Below are positions 31,836 through 43,759 of a stretch of DNA of 64,000 bases, one piece after another (positions within the stretch are counted from its first letter, which is position 1; each line of letters starts with the position of its first letter). The DNA is from Odobenus rosmarus divergens. Lineage: Eukaryota > Chordata > Mammalia > Carnivora > Odobenidae. Made by a program: the position numbers and the translations under genes. Location: the NCBI RefSeq assembly GCF_000321225.1, contig NW_004450663.1, positions 325,531 through 389,530 on the forward strand, written 5' to 3'. The notes beneath the pieces were generated by a model. It did no database searches, was not told where the DNA came from, and saw only the letters and a list, made by a program, of their open reading frames with translations.

Positions 31836-32319
31836 CTACATTGACTCTGGGAAATAGAAAATGAGAATGCTTGATTTAATATTTTTCAGTTCACTGCTTT
31901 TATTCCAAGAACAATTTTCACTCCAATTCTCTGGCCTTACCAGTGCTACTGAATAGAGATAATTCTTAAACACCCAGCAAAATGAAACACATGGTTTCTT
32001 TCTTTTGATGAATACATAACAATGTTTTTTTTTTTAATCTATTTTTGGAGACAACCTTTTTTTGTACAAACAAATTTTATATACGATGTTTTAAAGAAAA
32101 GAACAACCAAGGCATATAAACAAAACGCTTTTTCTTCATATATCAAATGGTTCATAAAAAAATTTAGCTCTTCTTAAAGAAGCCATAGTGCTCCCTAATT
32201 ACCATCAAGTGTTATCTCTTAAGCTCACCACATAAGGTATCTGCTTTAAGACAGAAGATAGCATAAATATAGTAGGCTGAGCCTGCACATTAAAAAAGAA
32301 ATCAACTGGTCAACAGATG
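31836..32319. other. Unassigned, AT-rich stretch
   Basis: Contains a T13 run at 32024-32036; 'cctaattaccatcaagtgtt' and neighbouring sequence are not in any repeat I recognise. Confidence 0.4.
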
Positions 32320-33340
32320 TACGGAAAGTACCTACTACATGCAAGACAATATTCTAGAAATTGATGCACACAAGAGAGACTTCATCTTTGCCATTAAAGA
32401 GCTTACATTCCAGTGAAGAAACAGAAAATAAACATGTAACCAGACATAATTGATGAGGATAATGTTAGGTCCTGATAAGTGTTATGAAAAAGAGAACATT
32501 AACCTATGTGTTCAAGAGGGACTGAGGGTGTTGCCTTAGCTGGAGGTGGGAGTCTCTGAAATGTTCTTGTGTTGGGACCCGAGGACTGAGAAGAGAGTCA
32601 CGTGGAGATGGGAGGCAATGGAAGGAACAGCACGTACAAAGGCCCTGAAAAGAATGCACGTGTTGTGCTGTTCCAGGGACAGCAAGAAGGGCATGTGGTT
32701 GAAGCTTGGAGGTGAGGGAGTGAGTGGCCAGGGGTGAAGTTCAGGACACAGGCAGGGGTGACATCCCAGAAGGCCTTGTAGGGCACAGGGAAGAGCTCAA
32801 GGAATGGCTTTATGCAGGGAAGATCACACTGGCTGATTATAGAGCTCTCTCTTGCTTCTGTGTGTATAACAGCCTTTAGGGCACACCCATGAGGAGGGGG
32901 CACCAGGGAGCATGATGGCCCTGGATAGTGCTGGCCTGGATTCAGGTTTCAGTGTTAAAGGTGATAGGAAAAGACAGGGTTGGAGGATGTTTGGAGGAAG
33001 CACTCATAGAGTTTACTGATAGACCAGTTTGGGGTAAGAGAAAAGGGAAAAATTCAAGCATTGCTGCTAGTTTGGGGCTTTAGGAACTGGGTTAATGCTG
33101 GTGCCATTTCCTGAGATAGGAAGGCTGGGGGAGAGGGGATGTGGGGAAAACATGTGCTCTGTTCTGGGCCAAGCAAAGTTTTAGATCCCATCAGATAGCT
33201 CACCAGAAATGCTGAGTTGGCAGTTATGCACAAGAGCCTGGGACTCAGAGTCATCGGGGCTAGAAATGCATATTTGAGAGTCTTTCTGTATCTGTGGTAT
33301 TTAAAGACAGGAGGCGGCATAAAATCACCTAAAAAAATAG
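32320..33340 (-). mobile_element. L2, antisense, about 1 kb
   Basis: In complement order: 'gagcttacattccagtgaag', 'gtcctgataagtgttatgaa', 'aggaacagcacgtacaaagg', 'gaaggccttgtagggcacag', 'gaagatcacactggctgatt', 'ggggctttaggaactgggtt', 'gaaatgctgagttggcagtt'. A fairly continuous L2 3' half. Confidence 0.78.
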
Positions 33341-33344
33341 CACA

Positions 33345-34085
33345 GCCACAGAAGGTAAGGGGTTTGGGAAGGGAATCTTAGACACTCCAAAATTCAGGGA
33401 TCTGCTGGAGAGGAAGGAGACAGCTTAACAAGACAAAACGAAGGATGATTTAGGAGCAAAACAATGTAAGGAATATATTAATTCCTAAATGTCTTTCCCA
33501 ATTAATCCTTGTGAAATCATCGTGTTCTCCTTTGTCCCCAAGGTAGCTTGCTCGGCATCCCTTCTGGTCCTGGCTTCACCTTCAACTACATCAAGTCAGC
33601 AGGTCCAGATTTTCTAGTTCTGGCCTGTTTCTACCTTGATGTTCTTCTTACAGATTCTGGGCCCTGCCCTGTTTTGGGATTTACTTCTTAGACACTCACT
33701 GTGGATATCTGTGAGCTTCAAGTACTTGTGGGTGCATTATCAGGTCAAGAACCACAGGCTCTCAAACATAGAATGGGAAGTAACAAAAACAAAGCGCTGA
33801 CTATAAATATGGAAATGTCTCTGGCTATGTTTGCTCATGTTTCCCATCCAGCAAGAGTTTCTGTGTGTACTTTGGGGACAAGTACAGACTGTAATTGTAA
33901 TTTTGGGGTCTTCTCTGACTCCGATGCCTGGAGGGGAGAGGTGATGTTTTATAGGTGAAAGGCCATGGGTCTCTGGGAGAAAGACCTAGACCAAAATGTC
34001 TTGTGATGTCTGTAATAGATTGGTGTACTTAATTGTCCAGATGCGCCCCTCTCCTAGACGATTAGTCCTGCATAAGGTAGGAGCC
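33345..34085. other. Unassigned stretch
   Basis: No repeat or exon recognised. An 85-residue plus frame at 33701-33958 has no visible domain. Confidence 0.4.
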
Positions 34086-34089
34086 ATGT

Positions 34090-34340
34090 TTTAATAATAA
34101 TAACAGTAACAATAATGAAGATAAAACAGCGGATATTAATAGAGGTTATGTCTGTGCTAGACACTGTATCATGAAAAGCTCTGTTTAATCCTCAAAACAA
34201 ACTTTAGAGGCAGGGGTTACTATGATCTCCAGTTTTCAGATGAGTAAACAGGCTTATAAAGTTGAAGACATTCCTAAAATCATATAGCAAGTCAATGCCA
34301 AATAGCACATTGAGATTTGTTCTGACTGTGATTTAAGCAC
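34090..34340 (-). mobile_element. MIR, antisense
   Basis: 'tgctagacactgtatcatga', 'tttaatcctcaaaacaaact', 'ttcagatgagtaaacaggct', 'catatagcaagtcaatgcca' are the antisense MIR core in order. Confidence 0.75.
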
Positions 34341-34344
34341 TGGC

Positions 34345-34495
34345 TTAAAATATAGGCTTAGAATCAAACCAACCTGGGGATCTTGTTAAAGATACACATC
34401 CTGGTTCAGCAGGTCTAAAGCAAGGCCCATGACTCTGCATTTTTACCACCTCCCAGATGATGCTGGTGCTGCTGGTCCATGGACCATGCTGCCTT
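34345..34495. mobile_element. MER20-like hAT element
   Basis: 'ccaacctggggatcttgtta', 'tggttcagcaggtctaaagc', 'catgactctgcatttttacc', 'gatgatgctggtgctgctgg' follow the MER20/MER3-type hAT-Charlie consensus. Terminal repeats are decayed. Confidence 0.6.
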
Positions 34496-34499
34496 ACTC

Positions 34500-34985
34500 A
34501 AAGCATCTACACCCTACTCCCATTTGCCATACTATGGGAGTCCAGCAAATGCCTCTTGACAGAATGAACATGGGGAGAAGAGACAATAGGAGTCTTCCCT
34601 TCTGCTGAGGGAAACTCGGATCTAATGGGGCCACCTGACCTCGACATTTCTTAACTCCCAAGTAAGGAAGGAGAGATTTCAGTTCTCTTGTTTTTGTGAT
34701 TAGGTTTTACACAAGACTGAGTCGAAACACATTTCAATCACATCTTGGCTAAAACTTTAAACTAGAAATGAAAGAGATCCCGAATTGGGTCAAGATTATT
34801 CTAGTCTCTACCTTTGCGTATAAGATCAAGGGGAACTTCACCTGGCTTTCTCAGGCTTAACCATAAATTACATTTTGTGTGTGTGCATGGCAATTTTTTC
34901 CCTCACAGTATTTTCCTCCCCACTACACCTGAAGTCCTTATAACTTTTTCTCCCTTTCCTTCATGCTGCTCGTAACAGAGGCTAA
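34500..34985. other. Unassigned stretch
   Basis: Nothing recognised. Confidence 0.35.
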
Positions 34986-34989
34986 GGTT

Positions 34990-35125
34990 TCTCTGCTTTG
35001 CAAAGGGAAAAATAGGAAGCACAGATATTTTAAGTGGTTTCCCAAGGTCACGCTGGGAATCAGAAGTGAAAGGTGAAAGAAGAATGTAGACTCCATGCTC
35101 CTGACTCTTGGTCTGCATGCTCTCT
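34990..35125 (-). mobile_element. MIR, antisense
   Basis: 'tttcccaaggtcacgctggg' and 'actccatgctcctgactctt' match the antisense MIR core and head. Confidence 0.55.
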
Positions 35126-35129
35126 CCCT

Positions 35130-36325
35130 CACCACACTACTCTCCCTGGTGACATGCATTCTTTCTCAAGGAAACAGAATGCTGAGCAACGAGATGGAAT
35201 TAACAACCTTAAAAACCTGGGGGTGGAGGAAAGGTTTCTGAAGGACAGGTTATACCGAAACTCGACTACACCGTCCCCTTGAATTCTCTAACATGTCCTT
35301 GTGGCTGGACTTCCAAGTGACCTTTCAGCTTCCACCTGCCCAGTGACCCATGGATAGGGGTTACTGTTCTCCATCCTACCAACCACTGCCACAGAGTCTA
35401 AAAGAGGCTGTACAAACAAAATTATGGACGCATGCTGGAGTGTTTAAGATGACAGTGCCCCTAAGTCAGAGGTGTGTGTCTGATCCTTTAAAAATGGTCC
35501 AGAGACAATAAGACAGTCTGTCAGAATGAAGCTGGACCTTGCTGTGCTCTGTGTTGAGTCCTCTTTTACTTCTGCCTTTGTCTGTGTTATGTCTTTTTCT
35601 TCTTTCATCTAATTTGGGGTTTTTATTTTATATATGTATCTATACTGTATGGCGTACTGTCATATGATTTTAGGTAATTTAGTAATATGTAAAGCCAATT
35701 TAAAATCTTCCTCATCTAAAATTTATGTGATCATCGTGGCAGCAAATTAGAATTGGAAGACAGAAATCTTAGAGCGTGAAGGTTTGAAGCACTATAGTGT
35801 GGGGGGCCACAAAGCCATGGGATTTGTCTTGTATTTATTCTCCCTTGTTAAGGTCAGTCAAACTTGTTTCCTAAGCAGCCCAGAGCTTGTGCAATTGCTC
35901 TGTGAAATCGTGAAGGTCCCAGGCTCTTCTAGCTTTCCATTCCACCATATGTGGCATGTAGTTCTCATCTTTGAGGTATTGAGATGGATGCTCTGCCCCA
36001 GGCATTGCCATCTACCAGGTGGAAGGAAGGAGTTAGTGAGGAAAAGGGAGTTCCTTTGGTTGGTGGGGGGCAGTTTTCCTGGAAATCAGCAGGAGATCAC
36101 AGCTTTTGTCTCATCAATCACAACAGATCAAATGTCTACCTCTAGCAGCTAGGAAGGCTGGGGGCTGGTGTTTTGGGGCTTTCTTTTCTTATAAACACAC
36201 TACTGCTCCAAACAAAATTACAGTTGTGGTAGTATGGAAGAAGTGAGGAGAGGTGGATATTGGATGGGTAACAGGCGTTGAGTGCCAGAGGGGAAAACAC
36301 CAGAAAAAAAACAGGGAGATTAGGC
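35130..36325. other. Unassigned stretch
   Basis: No transposon recognised. A 122-residue plus frame (35784-36152) lacks a recognisable domain and is treated as chance. Confidence 0.4.
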
Positions 36326-36329
36326 AGGA

Positions 36330-36560
36330 AACTTCTGAGGAAGGAAGAGCCTGGAGACTTGGAGGGTGGGCCATGGATGGGCATGGTTGGAAGTGGTGGT
36401 GTCAGATGCATTGTGGAGGTAAAGCGACCAGGATTGGCAGATAGATTTTATGCTCTGTGGTATGGAAAAAAGAAAAAATCCCATGAGCCTTGATTTAGGA
36501 TAAGGTTTGGATGTTGGGCTGCCTGGACCCAGTGGCCATGTCACAGGACTCAGGACACCA
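36330..36560 (-). mobile_element. L2 remnant, antisense
   Basis: 'gattaggcaggaaacttctg', 'gaagtggtggtgtcagatgc', 'tggaggtaaagcgaccagga', 'ttggcagatagattttatgc' correspond to the antisense L2 '...gtggtcagattctgga...gaaggtagagccgacaggattt' stretch. Confidence 0.5.
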
Positions 36561-36745
36561 TGCTTCACTCTTTTGCAATGTTGCAATGATGCAGCTGGAC
36601 ACAAGGAAGTTCAGACAAAAGCAAGGAATGGATGCTGGATTATTCAATCCTAAAGGATGAAGGAATGGGGCCACATGGAGGTGGGCGTTGTGGCTGTTCA
36701 ATGGATGAAAAGTGATGTACAACTAAAAGTAGGAAAACCAGGTTT

Positions 36746-36783
36746 GGGGGTATGGCAAACACCCGGGGGTATGGCAAACACCC
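36746..36783. repeat. 19-bp tandem duplication
   Basis: GGGGGTATGGCAAACACCC occurs twice with no gap or mismatch (36746-36764 and 36765-36783). Confidence 0.95.
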
Positions 36784-36789
36784 AGCATT

Positions 36790-37600
36790 AGCTCTTACCA
36801 CCTGCACCTGTAATGACCTGAACTTCTCTGAGACTCAGCTTCTTTCTGTCTAAAATTAGGGAATGATAACTTTATCATCTTAAGCTTGTTCTGAGAATTA
36901 CTTGAGATCTTTATAAGAATGATTTCTTTTTCTCCCTTGGTGCCTGCCCTGGGGAAGGAAGTACCCTCTTTTCTGAAGCCCCAGGAAATTCTGATAACAG
37001 ACTTACACCATATCCTAGAGACCGTCTGATGTTATGGACATCATAGCACACATAGATAGGGTGTCAAAACCTCCTTATCAGCAATGTGACAACTTGTGCC
37101 GACCACAGTCTGACAAATGCAAAGCAGAGATAATGACACTGACATCATGGACTCCCTGAGAAGCTCACTGAGAGCTAAGTGGGAAAACTAAGTAAGCTTA
37201 AATAAAATATAGTGATAAAATCTCTAGCCCAAGACCTGGCATGGGGGCAGATGTTCATTCTCCTGCATCGAATAAATAGGGAAACATTAGCAGAGACAGA
37301 TTATTCAGTTTAAGATGACCGGGTTTTCTGCGATGCCGAGTTCTTAACCCACCGAAGCCTGGTGGACACATTCTTGCTAATCCCAGTCTGGTTTTGGATT
37401 TTTGTTTTGTTTTGTTTTGTTTTGGGGTTTTTTTGAGAAATTCTGGGTCTCATCCTGGAACCTCTCCTTACTGCTGTCATAACCCTTTGGAATTAGGAGG
37501 TCTGGAGACTGTCAGTGGAGAATAACCCATGATGTGACACAGTCAGTGTGTTCTACAGCACCCCACAAATATGATAAGGTCTGGAATGATGCAAGCAAGG
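36790..37600. other. Unassigned stretch
   Basis: Nothing recognised apart from a (TTTTG)n run at 37400-37425. Confidence 0.4.
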
Positions 37601-37604
37601 GACT

Positions 37605-37607
37605 CGA

Positions 37608-37661
<54 letters not shown>

Positions 37662-37785
37662 AAGAGAGAGAGAAAGAAAGAAAGAAAGAAAAAGAAAAAG
37701 AAAGAAAGAAAAAGAAAGAGGAAAGAAAGAAAAAAGAAAGAAAGGAAGGAAGGAAGGAAGGGAAAAGAAAGTGAGGAAGAAAGAA
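37605..37785. repeat. Long (AAAG)n/(AAGG)n polypurine tract
   Basis: About 180 bp of almost uninterrupted purine on the plus strand: AAAG units, then AGAG interruptions, AAAAAG units and AAGG units. Long open frames across it on both strands are only Lys/Glu/Arg or Ser/Phe/Leu low complexity. Confidence 0.97.
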
Positions 37786-37789
37786 ATTA

Positions 37790-38400
37790 GCCAAGATGGA
37801 AGGGATGGATTTCCCTTGAGCCACATTTCAGTGGTGAAATAGTGAGTCATAAAAAGAGACCTGTATTTTAAATGACACACAAGGGACGCCTCCCTGTTCC
37901 ACCTGATAGGACTCTCAGCACAGATCAGAACTGGGAAGGCCTGCCAAGGCAACAGGCTGGTTGGTGGCTGACAGAAAGATTGTCAGGGACTTCAGTCGTG
38001 CCTTACATTTAGAAAGCTTCCTGTCATCAGACTAATCACTGAGCCTTTTCCTTGTGACTAATGGGTAGTTTTCTTTAATCTCCAGAAACCTCTGATCAAT
38101 TAACTGCTATTTAAGCCAATCAAGGAAATTGAGATACTGGGTTTAATTAGCTTTCTGAAGGTTATACACAGTATCAGTCAGCGGAGAATCCTGAAGTGGA
38201 ACTCAGGGCAGAGCTGGTAGATGTGGCGAGAGTGAAAGCAAAGTGACATGCAGGTGGCACCAAAGATGTGAGCAGACCCCTGAGACAAGGCGTTCCTGCC
38301 CACACTGGGAAACCAGAGGTTCCTTTTTATTGGCTCCATAAAGGAAACCAATTTGAACAATGAAGTTTGAATGGTTAACCTTTTTGTTTCTTTGTGTTTG
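37790..38400. other. Unassigned stretch, possible decayed MIR
   Basis: 38095-38215 has a weak antisense MIR look ('caaggaaattgagatactgg', 'gaaggttatacacagtatca'), not strong enough to call separately. The rest is unassigned. Confidence 0.3.
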
Positions 38401-38404
38401 TGCT

Positions 38405-38602
38405 CTTTTTTTTTAAGGTTTATTTATTTATTTGAGAGAGAGAGAGAGAGAGAGAGTGGGGGTGGGGTGTAGCAGAGGGAGAGAGACTCTCAAGCAGATT
38501 CCCTGCTGAACAAGGTGGGGCTCCATCCCAGGACCCTGAGATCATGACCTGAGCCAAAACCAAGAGTCGGATGCTCAACCAACTGAGCCACCCAGGTGCC
38601 CC
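38405..38602 (-). mobile_element. SINEC, antisense
   Basis: 'ttaaggtttatttatttatt' with a GA run, through 'gatgctcaaccaactgagcc' and 'acccaggtgcccc'. Possible imperfect duplication around 'tgtgtt'. Confidence 0.95.
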
Positions 38603-39225
38603 TGTGTTGGTTTTCTTAAGGCGCGTCTCACTTCAGACATATTTGTCTCTAGCTCAATGGATGGTCTCATCACACCTCCACTTAACCTCACTCTGTGATT
38701 GGGAGGAATTAATGGTACAGCTGGTTTGAAGATTTGATGGTGCAGACTTAAGCCTAGAACACCCTCGAAGATTTTAGGCAAAGCCAAGCACATGTAAGGG
38801 TAGTGATTAGACTTTAGTATTACTGTTATCCGCCCCCAAATTCTATCAATGCAAACTCCTTGGTATTACAAAAACAATTTATCATTTCCCTATCCCTCTT
38901 ATTCTGGATGACTGCTGAGATAGGGTTAGTTCCCTCTTCTTGCAGTTTTTGGTGGCAGTGTGCAGCCCTGTCTGCCTTGTCTCTCCAGGGCCCCCCAAAT
39001 CAGCTGTGGTTTGACACCTCTTCCCCAGAATTCTTTGTGGTTCTGACAAGCACCTCACTCAGTTGGTTTACCTGCACACAATTTGCTTTTCTTGACAAGA
39101 AAGGACTCACTCAAAGGGATGCCTGCCCATGTTTCTTGGCCAGTCTAAGCATGGGACACATTTTGTTTCTCCAGCTGTGGCATTACAGAAATCCTGGGAG
39201 TAGATCTCTGGTCTTGACATCTTTG
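38603..39225. other. Unassigned stretch
   Basis: A 125-residue plus frame at 38860-39237 runs through it, but I recognise no domain. It looks like chance. Confidence 0.4.
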
Positions 39226-39227
39226 AT

Positions 39228-39310
39228 TGCTGTATGAGTTTCCTAATTACTACTGTAACAAATTACCATAAATTTAGTGGTTCGTAACAACACACATTTA
39301 TTAACTCGCC
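39228..39310 (-). mobile_element. MLT1-type LTR end, antisense fragment
   Basis: 'attgctgtatgagtttccta' and 'aacaaattaccataaattta' are the complement of the MLT1-type 3' end. The rest of the LTR is not evident. Confidence 0.65.
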
Positions 39311-39314
39311 CTCC

Positions 39315-40555
39315 CTCTCTCTCCCCCTTCCTCCCTGACATTCTTTCTTCCTAAGAGATATCACAGGGAAAGGATTATAATTTAGATAGGGGCCAGGGAG
39401 CAGATTTCTTTATGGGAAGCTGTGTGATGCCAAAGACTTCATTGTGTGCTTTTTCTCGATGGGTTCTGATGAGTTCCCGTGGGGATGTTCGTGCTTTTAT
39501 CCTCATCTGCAGATGTTATCGCCCTCATTGCAAAAGCTCCATGGCCTGACTAAGGCCATTTACTCATTACATGAAATCACACCCCAGATCTTCCAGCCCC
39601 CAACCTCCTTTGAGGAGGCCACCACATCTCCCTGGTCCCCATTCCACCATTGATGTAGTTTCCTTCTGAAATTTCTAGTATGTTATCATATCTCTGCAAA
39701 CATCTTTGGAAGCTCTTTATTTTTTTGCCTGGAAGATAAACAGACAGAATACATGGTTCTTGAAATTATTATTGATGGAGTTTTCATAACCAGGGTCATG
39801 GGTTGGTGCTATGTATTACTGAAGGGGCACAGTTTGCTTTTCTCTTTTGCAAAAATAAGTGGGACAAAAGGAAAGTCGATGGTCTGGGATCCACGAGAGT
39901 TCACACTCTAAACCCTGGGAGTCCAGCATCCAACCTGCAGGCCAAATGAGAACTGCTTGCACTGGACATGGCTCCACCTGAGATTCTTAGTACATTAAAC
40001 ATTTTTCCTAATTAGCCAGCCCACATGAACTCAGAGGCTAGCAGGACTTAGCCACCTGCTCTGACACTGCGTGTGTCTCACTGACACCACAGACAAGAGG
40101 CCATGAATCAGTGAGTACTTGTCATTGAAGCTGAATGTTGCATTTGGAACAGCCCAACTTGACCTTCATTACAGTGAAAGGGCTGAGAACAGAAGGTGTA
40201 AGGAAGCTGAAGAGAGAGGCTGGATGGTCAGGAGAAAGAGAACAGGTTCTGTGTTAGAAGTAGATAGTCCATGGCTTTTGTCCAGTTCACAACATCTTCT
40301 GAGGACTTGGCAGCGGACCACACTTTTTATCCAATTCCCAAGCTCTGTGCTATGTAATCCTGTGACTCTGGTCATAACTGATGATGGTGTGGGGCAGTTT
40401 CTGGCCTAGGGTGACCATGAATATGCTTGATATTATCAGTACGAATCACTTATGATGTCATTTTGCAACAGACCCACCAGTGGAGACATTTCATATTGGA
40501 TGAAGACAAACTTACTCACTGACACACTGTTTATTGGAGCATAACATTGTGAAGG
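39315..40555. other. Unassigned stretch
   Basis: No repeat or exon recognised over more than 1.2 kb. Confidence 0.4.
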
Positions 40556-40559
40556 GCAG

Positions 40560-41060
40560 TGAGGAATTCAACTGACACTCATTCATACCAATTCCTCTCT
40601 CCTCGTACCTCCAGTACTTCCATCCTTTTCCTTGCATTCAGCTGATGATCTCATTTCTAATTTTACTGAGAAAATAGAAGCTCTCAGAGCATTTGAACAA
40701 ACTTTTGAACAAGCTGCTTCAACTCTTCAACTTTTATATCCAGCTACTGTCATGCAGACTCATAAATTCTTTTTTCACTCCTGCTAATTTCTAGAGATAA
40801 ATTGTCCGTGTTCCTCTCTATGGCTAACTCCTTTGTGTACTGGATCCCATCCTTTTGTGACTGTTCAAGGATGTCACTCTTTGATGGCTTTCCCCTTCCT
40901 CCACAATATTTCCCCTTTAATTCCAGAACATTACTGACATAAAAAATATATTATTGTTTCTGCCACCTTAAAACAACAACAACAACAACAAAGGGGTCCC
41001 TCCTGACTCCACTTTTTTCCCCAGTTATTACAGTTCTCTCTTCCTCTTTGTAGGAAAACT
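40560..41060 (+). mobile_element. L2 ORF2-region remnant, sense
   Basis: 'ctcctcgtacctccagtact', 'gcattcagctgatgatctca', 'ttctaattttactgagaaaa', 'ctgactccacttttttcccc' and 'gtaggaaaacttctcaaaat' match the L2 region upstream of its reverse-transcriptase domain. No open frame survives. Confidence 0.72.
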
Positions 41061-41064
41061 TCTC

Positions 41065-41540
41065 AAAATATAGATCAGAATTCAACTTCCCTTGGCAAGA
41101 ATAACTCACAGGTGGTGCTGTACACATTCTATTGACCACAATAATTAGGTGGGCCAAGTTCAGTGTTGCTACTCTTGACCAGTGGGTTCAAGTGGTAACA
41201 CTGATTCCCTCATTATAAAATTCCCCATCAGCCTTTGATTCAATTGTTTCCTCCTAAATCAGTAATTTTATTATAGTTTGCAAATACTTGCTCTCTAATT
41301 TTACAATATCATCCACATTTTAGCTCAAATTCTTCTCTGAGGAACTTTTATTTGCCATATATGGCTATTTGATTATACTTAAATACAAACCCATACAGGC
41401 TGATGGCGAACTTTAAAATGAAGGCATTAGTGATTACCACCAGAATTCACTGGTCAAGTTTAGTGATATTGAACTTGGCTCGTCTCATTATTGTGAACAA
41501 TACCAAAGGCACAGCCCCACCCATGGGGTACTCTTGCCAA
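41065..41540. other. Unassigned stretch
   Basis: Possibly an old repeat around 41255-41430, not assignable. Confidence 0.3.
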
Positions 41541-41839
41541 GGGGGCAGAGGTGTTGAATTCTAATCTAATCACAGCTCCAGAACTAACTTACATTTATAG
41601 GAAAGAAAGAAGGCAAAGAAACCAGTTAAATATCACCACAATAAGCAAAGAAACAAATAAAGAATATCTGATGATCATATTGCCCAAACCAGGATTTTCT
41701 TGAGAGTCAAAAAAGGTGCCATTAAACTCTTGTCTGGGAGGGAAGGTGGATAGAAACCAGAATAGTCACATGTAAAATGAGAAGTTTTACTACTTAGAAT
41801 ATGAATACTCTAAAGGACAACAGACCTATCTTTCACAAA

Positions 41840-42300
41840 CCAGTAGTTTAGGGGGAAAAAACACAAAGACTTAACAGATAAATGTGATGAAGAGATACTG
41901 ATTTCTGGTTTTATAGATGTGTGTGTGTCTGTTTTACAACAACAACAGCAAAAACAACAAGCTATAAAAAGACCATATCAAAACAAACAGGGAATCCACT
42001 TATGCTCTAAGTATATGACCATACTAATGAATTAGTGATAATTTTCTTAGGTGTCATAATGGTATTCTAGTTTGTAGGATTATGTCCCTTTTCAATGGAA
42101 ATACATGCTAAAGAATATAGGAATGAAATGGAGTTTTGGATTTGCTTTAGTACACTAATACATTTTTAAAAAGGACTGAGTAATCAATTATAGAAGATAA
42201 TTGGAAATTGTTGAATATGGCTACTAGATATGTAGATTTATCAGACAATTTATTCTACTTCTGTATACATTTAAATATTTCCTAATAATATTAAAATAAT
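41840..42300 (+). mobile_element. L1M/HAL1-like 3' end, sense
   Basis: 'taggtgtcataatggtattc', 'tttggatttgctttagtaca', 'gaaattgttgaatatggcta', 'ttattctacttctgtataca' and a terminal 'tttcctaataatattaaaat' follow the order of an old LINE 3' end common in mammals. Confidence 0.55.
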
Positions 42301-42780
42301 AGATAATGTTAAATCTCTGGAGTTTCTCCTCTGTTCTAAGGGATGATGGACCTTTTGCCATGAACTCAGGAAAGTACTGTACTCTTAGAAGGGGCATTAT
42401 CCTGGCACATTTTGGATCTCTGCATCCTTTTCATTAGATCCCAACCCAAGAAACTCGGGACTATTACTCCCTTTCAACCAGTAAGAGCCTAAAAAGACAA
42501 TACCTGAATTTGGATTCTAGCTCTATGAACATCTCTGTGGACATTGGCAAGTTTCCTTAAACTTACGATTCCTACAATATGAAACAATAAAATGAGTGTA
42601 GTATGGTTTTGGGAAAGAACCAAAGGTAATGTGCATGAAACACTCCTGTAGGGCCTGGCATAGGTCACATGGTCTCTCCTTATTTCACTTCCAGCAGAGT
42701 CAGAACCAAGAATTAGATTCTTCTGAGTCACACTAGATATTGACAAGAGCAACCAACCACAGGACAAGTGGCTGCCTATT
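42301..42780. other. Unassigned stretch
   Basis: Nothing recognised. 42515-42665 has a faint MIR flavour ('acattggcaagtttccttaa', 'gaaacactcctgtagggcct'). Confidence 0.35.
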
Positions 42781-42784
42781 GGTT

Positions 42785-43758
42785 TCTTTTTTTTTTTAAT
42801 TTAAATTCAATTAGCCAATGTGTAGTACATCATTAGTTTTTGATATAATGTTCAATGATTCATTAGTTGCTTATAACACCTAGTACTCATCACATCATGT
42901 GTCCTCCTTAATGCCCATCACCCAGTTGGGTGCTTCCTTAGTGCCCATCACCCACCCCCCAACCCCCTCCTTTCCAGCAACCCTCAGTTTGTTTCCTGGA
43001 GTCCAGAGTCTCTCATGGTTTGTCTCCCTCTCTTATTTCTTCCCCTTCACTTTTCCCTCCCTTCCCCTATTGTCCTCTGCACCATTCATTATATTCCAAG
43101 TTTGAGTGAAACCATATGATAACTGTCTTTCTCTGATTGACTTATTTCACTTAGCATAATACCCTCCAGTTCCATCCATGTCGATGTAAATGGTATATAT
43201 TCATCTTTTCTGATGGCTGAGTGATATTCCATTGTATTTATGGACCACATCTTCTTTACCCATTCATCTGTTGAAGGGCGTCTCTGTTCCTTCCACAGTT
43301 TGGCTATTGTGGACATTGCTGCTATGAACATTGGGGTGCATGTGTCCCTTATTTTCACTACATCTGTATCTTTGGGGTAAATACCCAGTAGTACAGTTGC
43401 TGGGTTGTAGGGTAGCTCTATTTTAATGTCTTGAGGAACCTCCATACTGTTTTCCAGAGTGGCTATACCAGCTTGCATTCCCACCAACAGTGTAGGAGGG
43501 TTCCCCTTTCTCCACATCCTTACCAACATTTGTTGTTTCCTGACTTGTTAATTTTTGCCATTCTAACTGGTGTAAGGTGGTATCTCATTGTGGTTTTGAT
43601 TTGTATTTCCCTGATGGCAAGTGATGTGGAACATTTTTTCATGTGTCTGTTAGCCATTTGAATGTCTTCTTTGGAGAAGTGTCTGTTCATGTCTTCTGCC
43701 CATTTCTTGACTGGATTATTTGTTTTTTAGGTGTTGAGTTTGAGAAGTTCTTTCTAAT
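42785..43758 (-). mobile_element. 5'-truncated carnivore L1, antisense
   Basis: T-run, 'attcaattagccaatgtgta', 'ctccttaatgcccatcaccc' (3' UTR complement), then 'tggctgagtgatattccatt' and 'attggggtgcatgtgtccct' into the ORF2 end. It is much closer to consensus than the 10.7-15.7 kb L1. The 5' truncation is near 43758. No target duplication is obvious. Confidence 0.93.
43089..43529 (-). pseudogene. L1 ORF2 C-terminal fragment, open frame
   Basis: A 146-residue frame carries the L1 ORF2 C-terminal region: '[26 protein letters not shown]' style start, 'TMEYHSAIRKDEYIPF', 'SEISQSEKDSYHMVSL', ending at a stop. The family's ORF2 is about nine times longer; endonuclease and reverse transcriptase are absent because of 5' truncation. 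It has no promoter and is not expected to be functional. The open frame mainly reflects a comparatively recent insertion. Confidence 0.93.
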
Positions 43759-43759
43759 C

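Noticed and set aside
37512..37952. 146- and 102-residue frames on both strands
   Set aside because: Made of the AAAG/AAGG microsatellite translated into low-complexity Lys/Glu or Ser/Phe/Leu.
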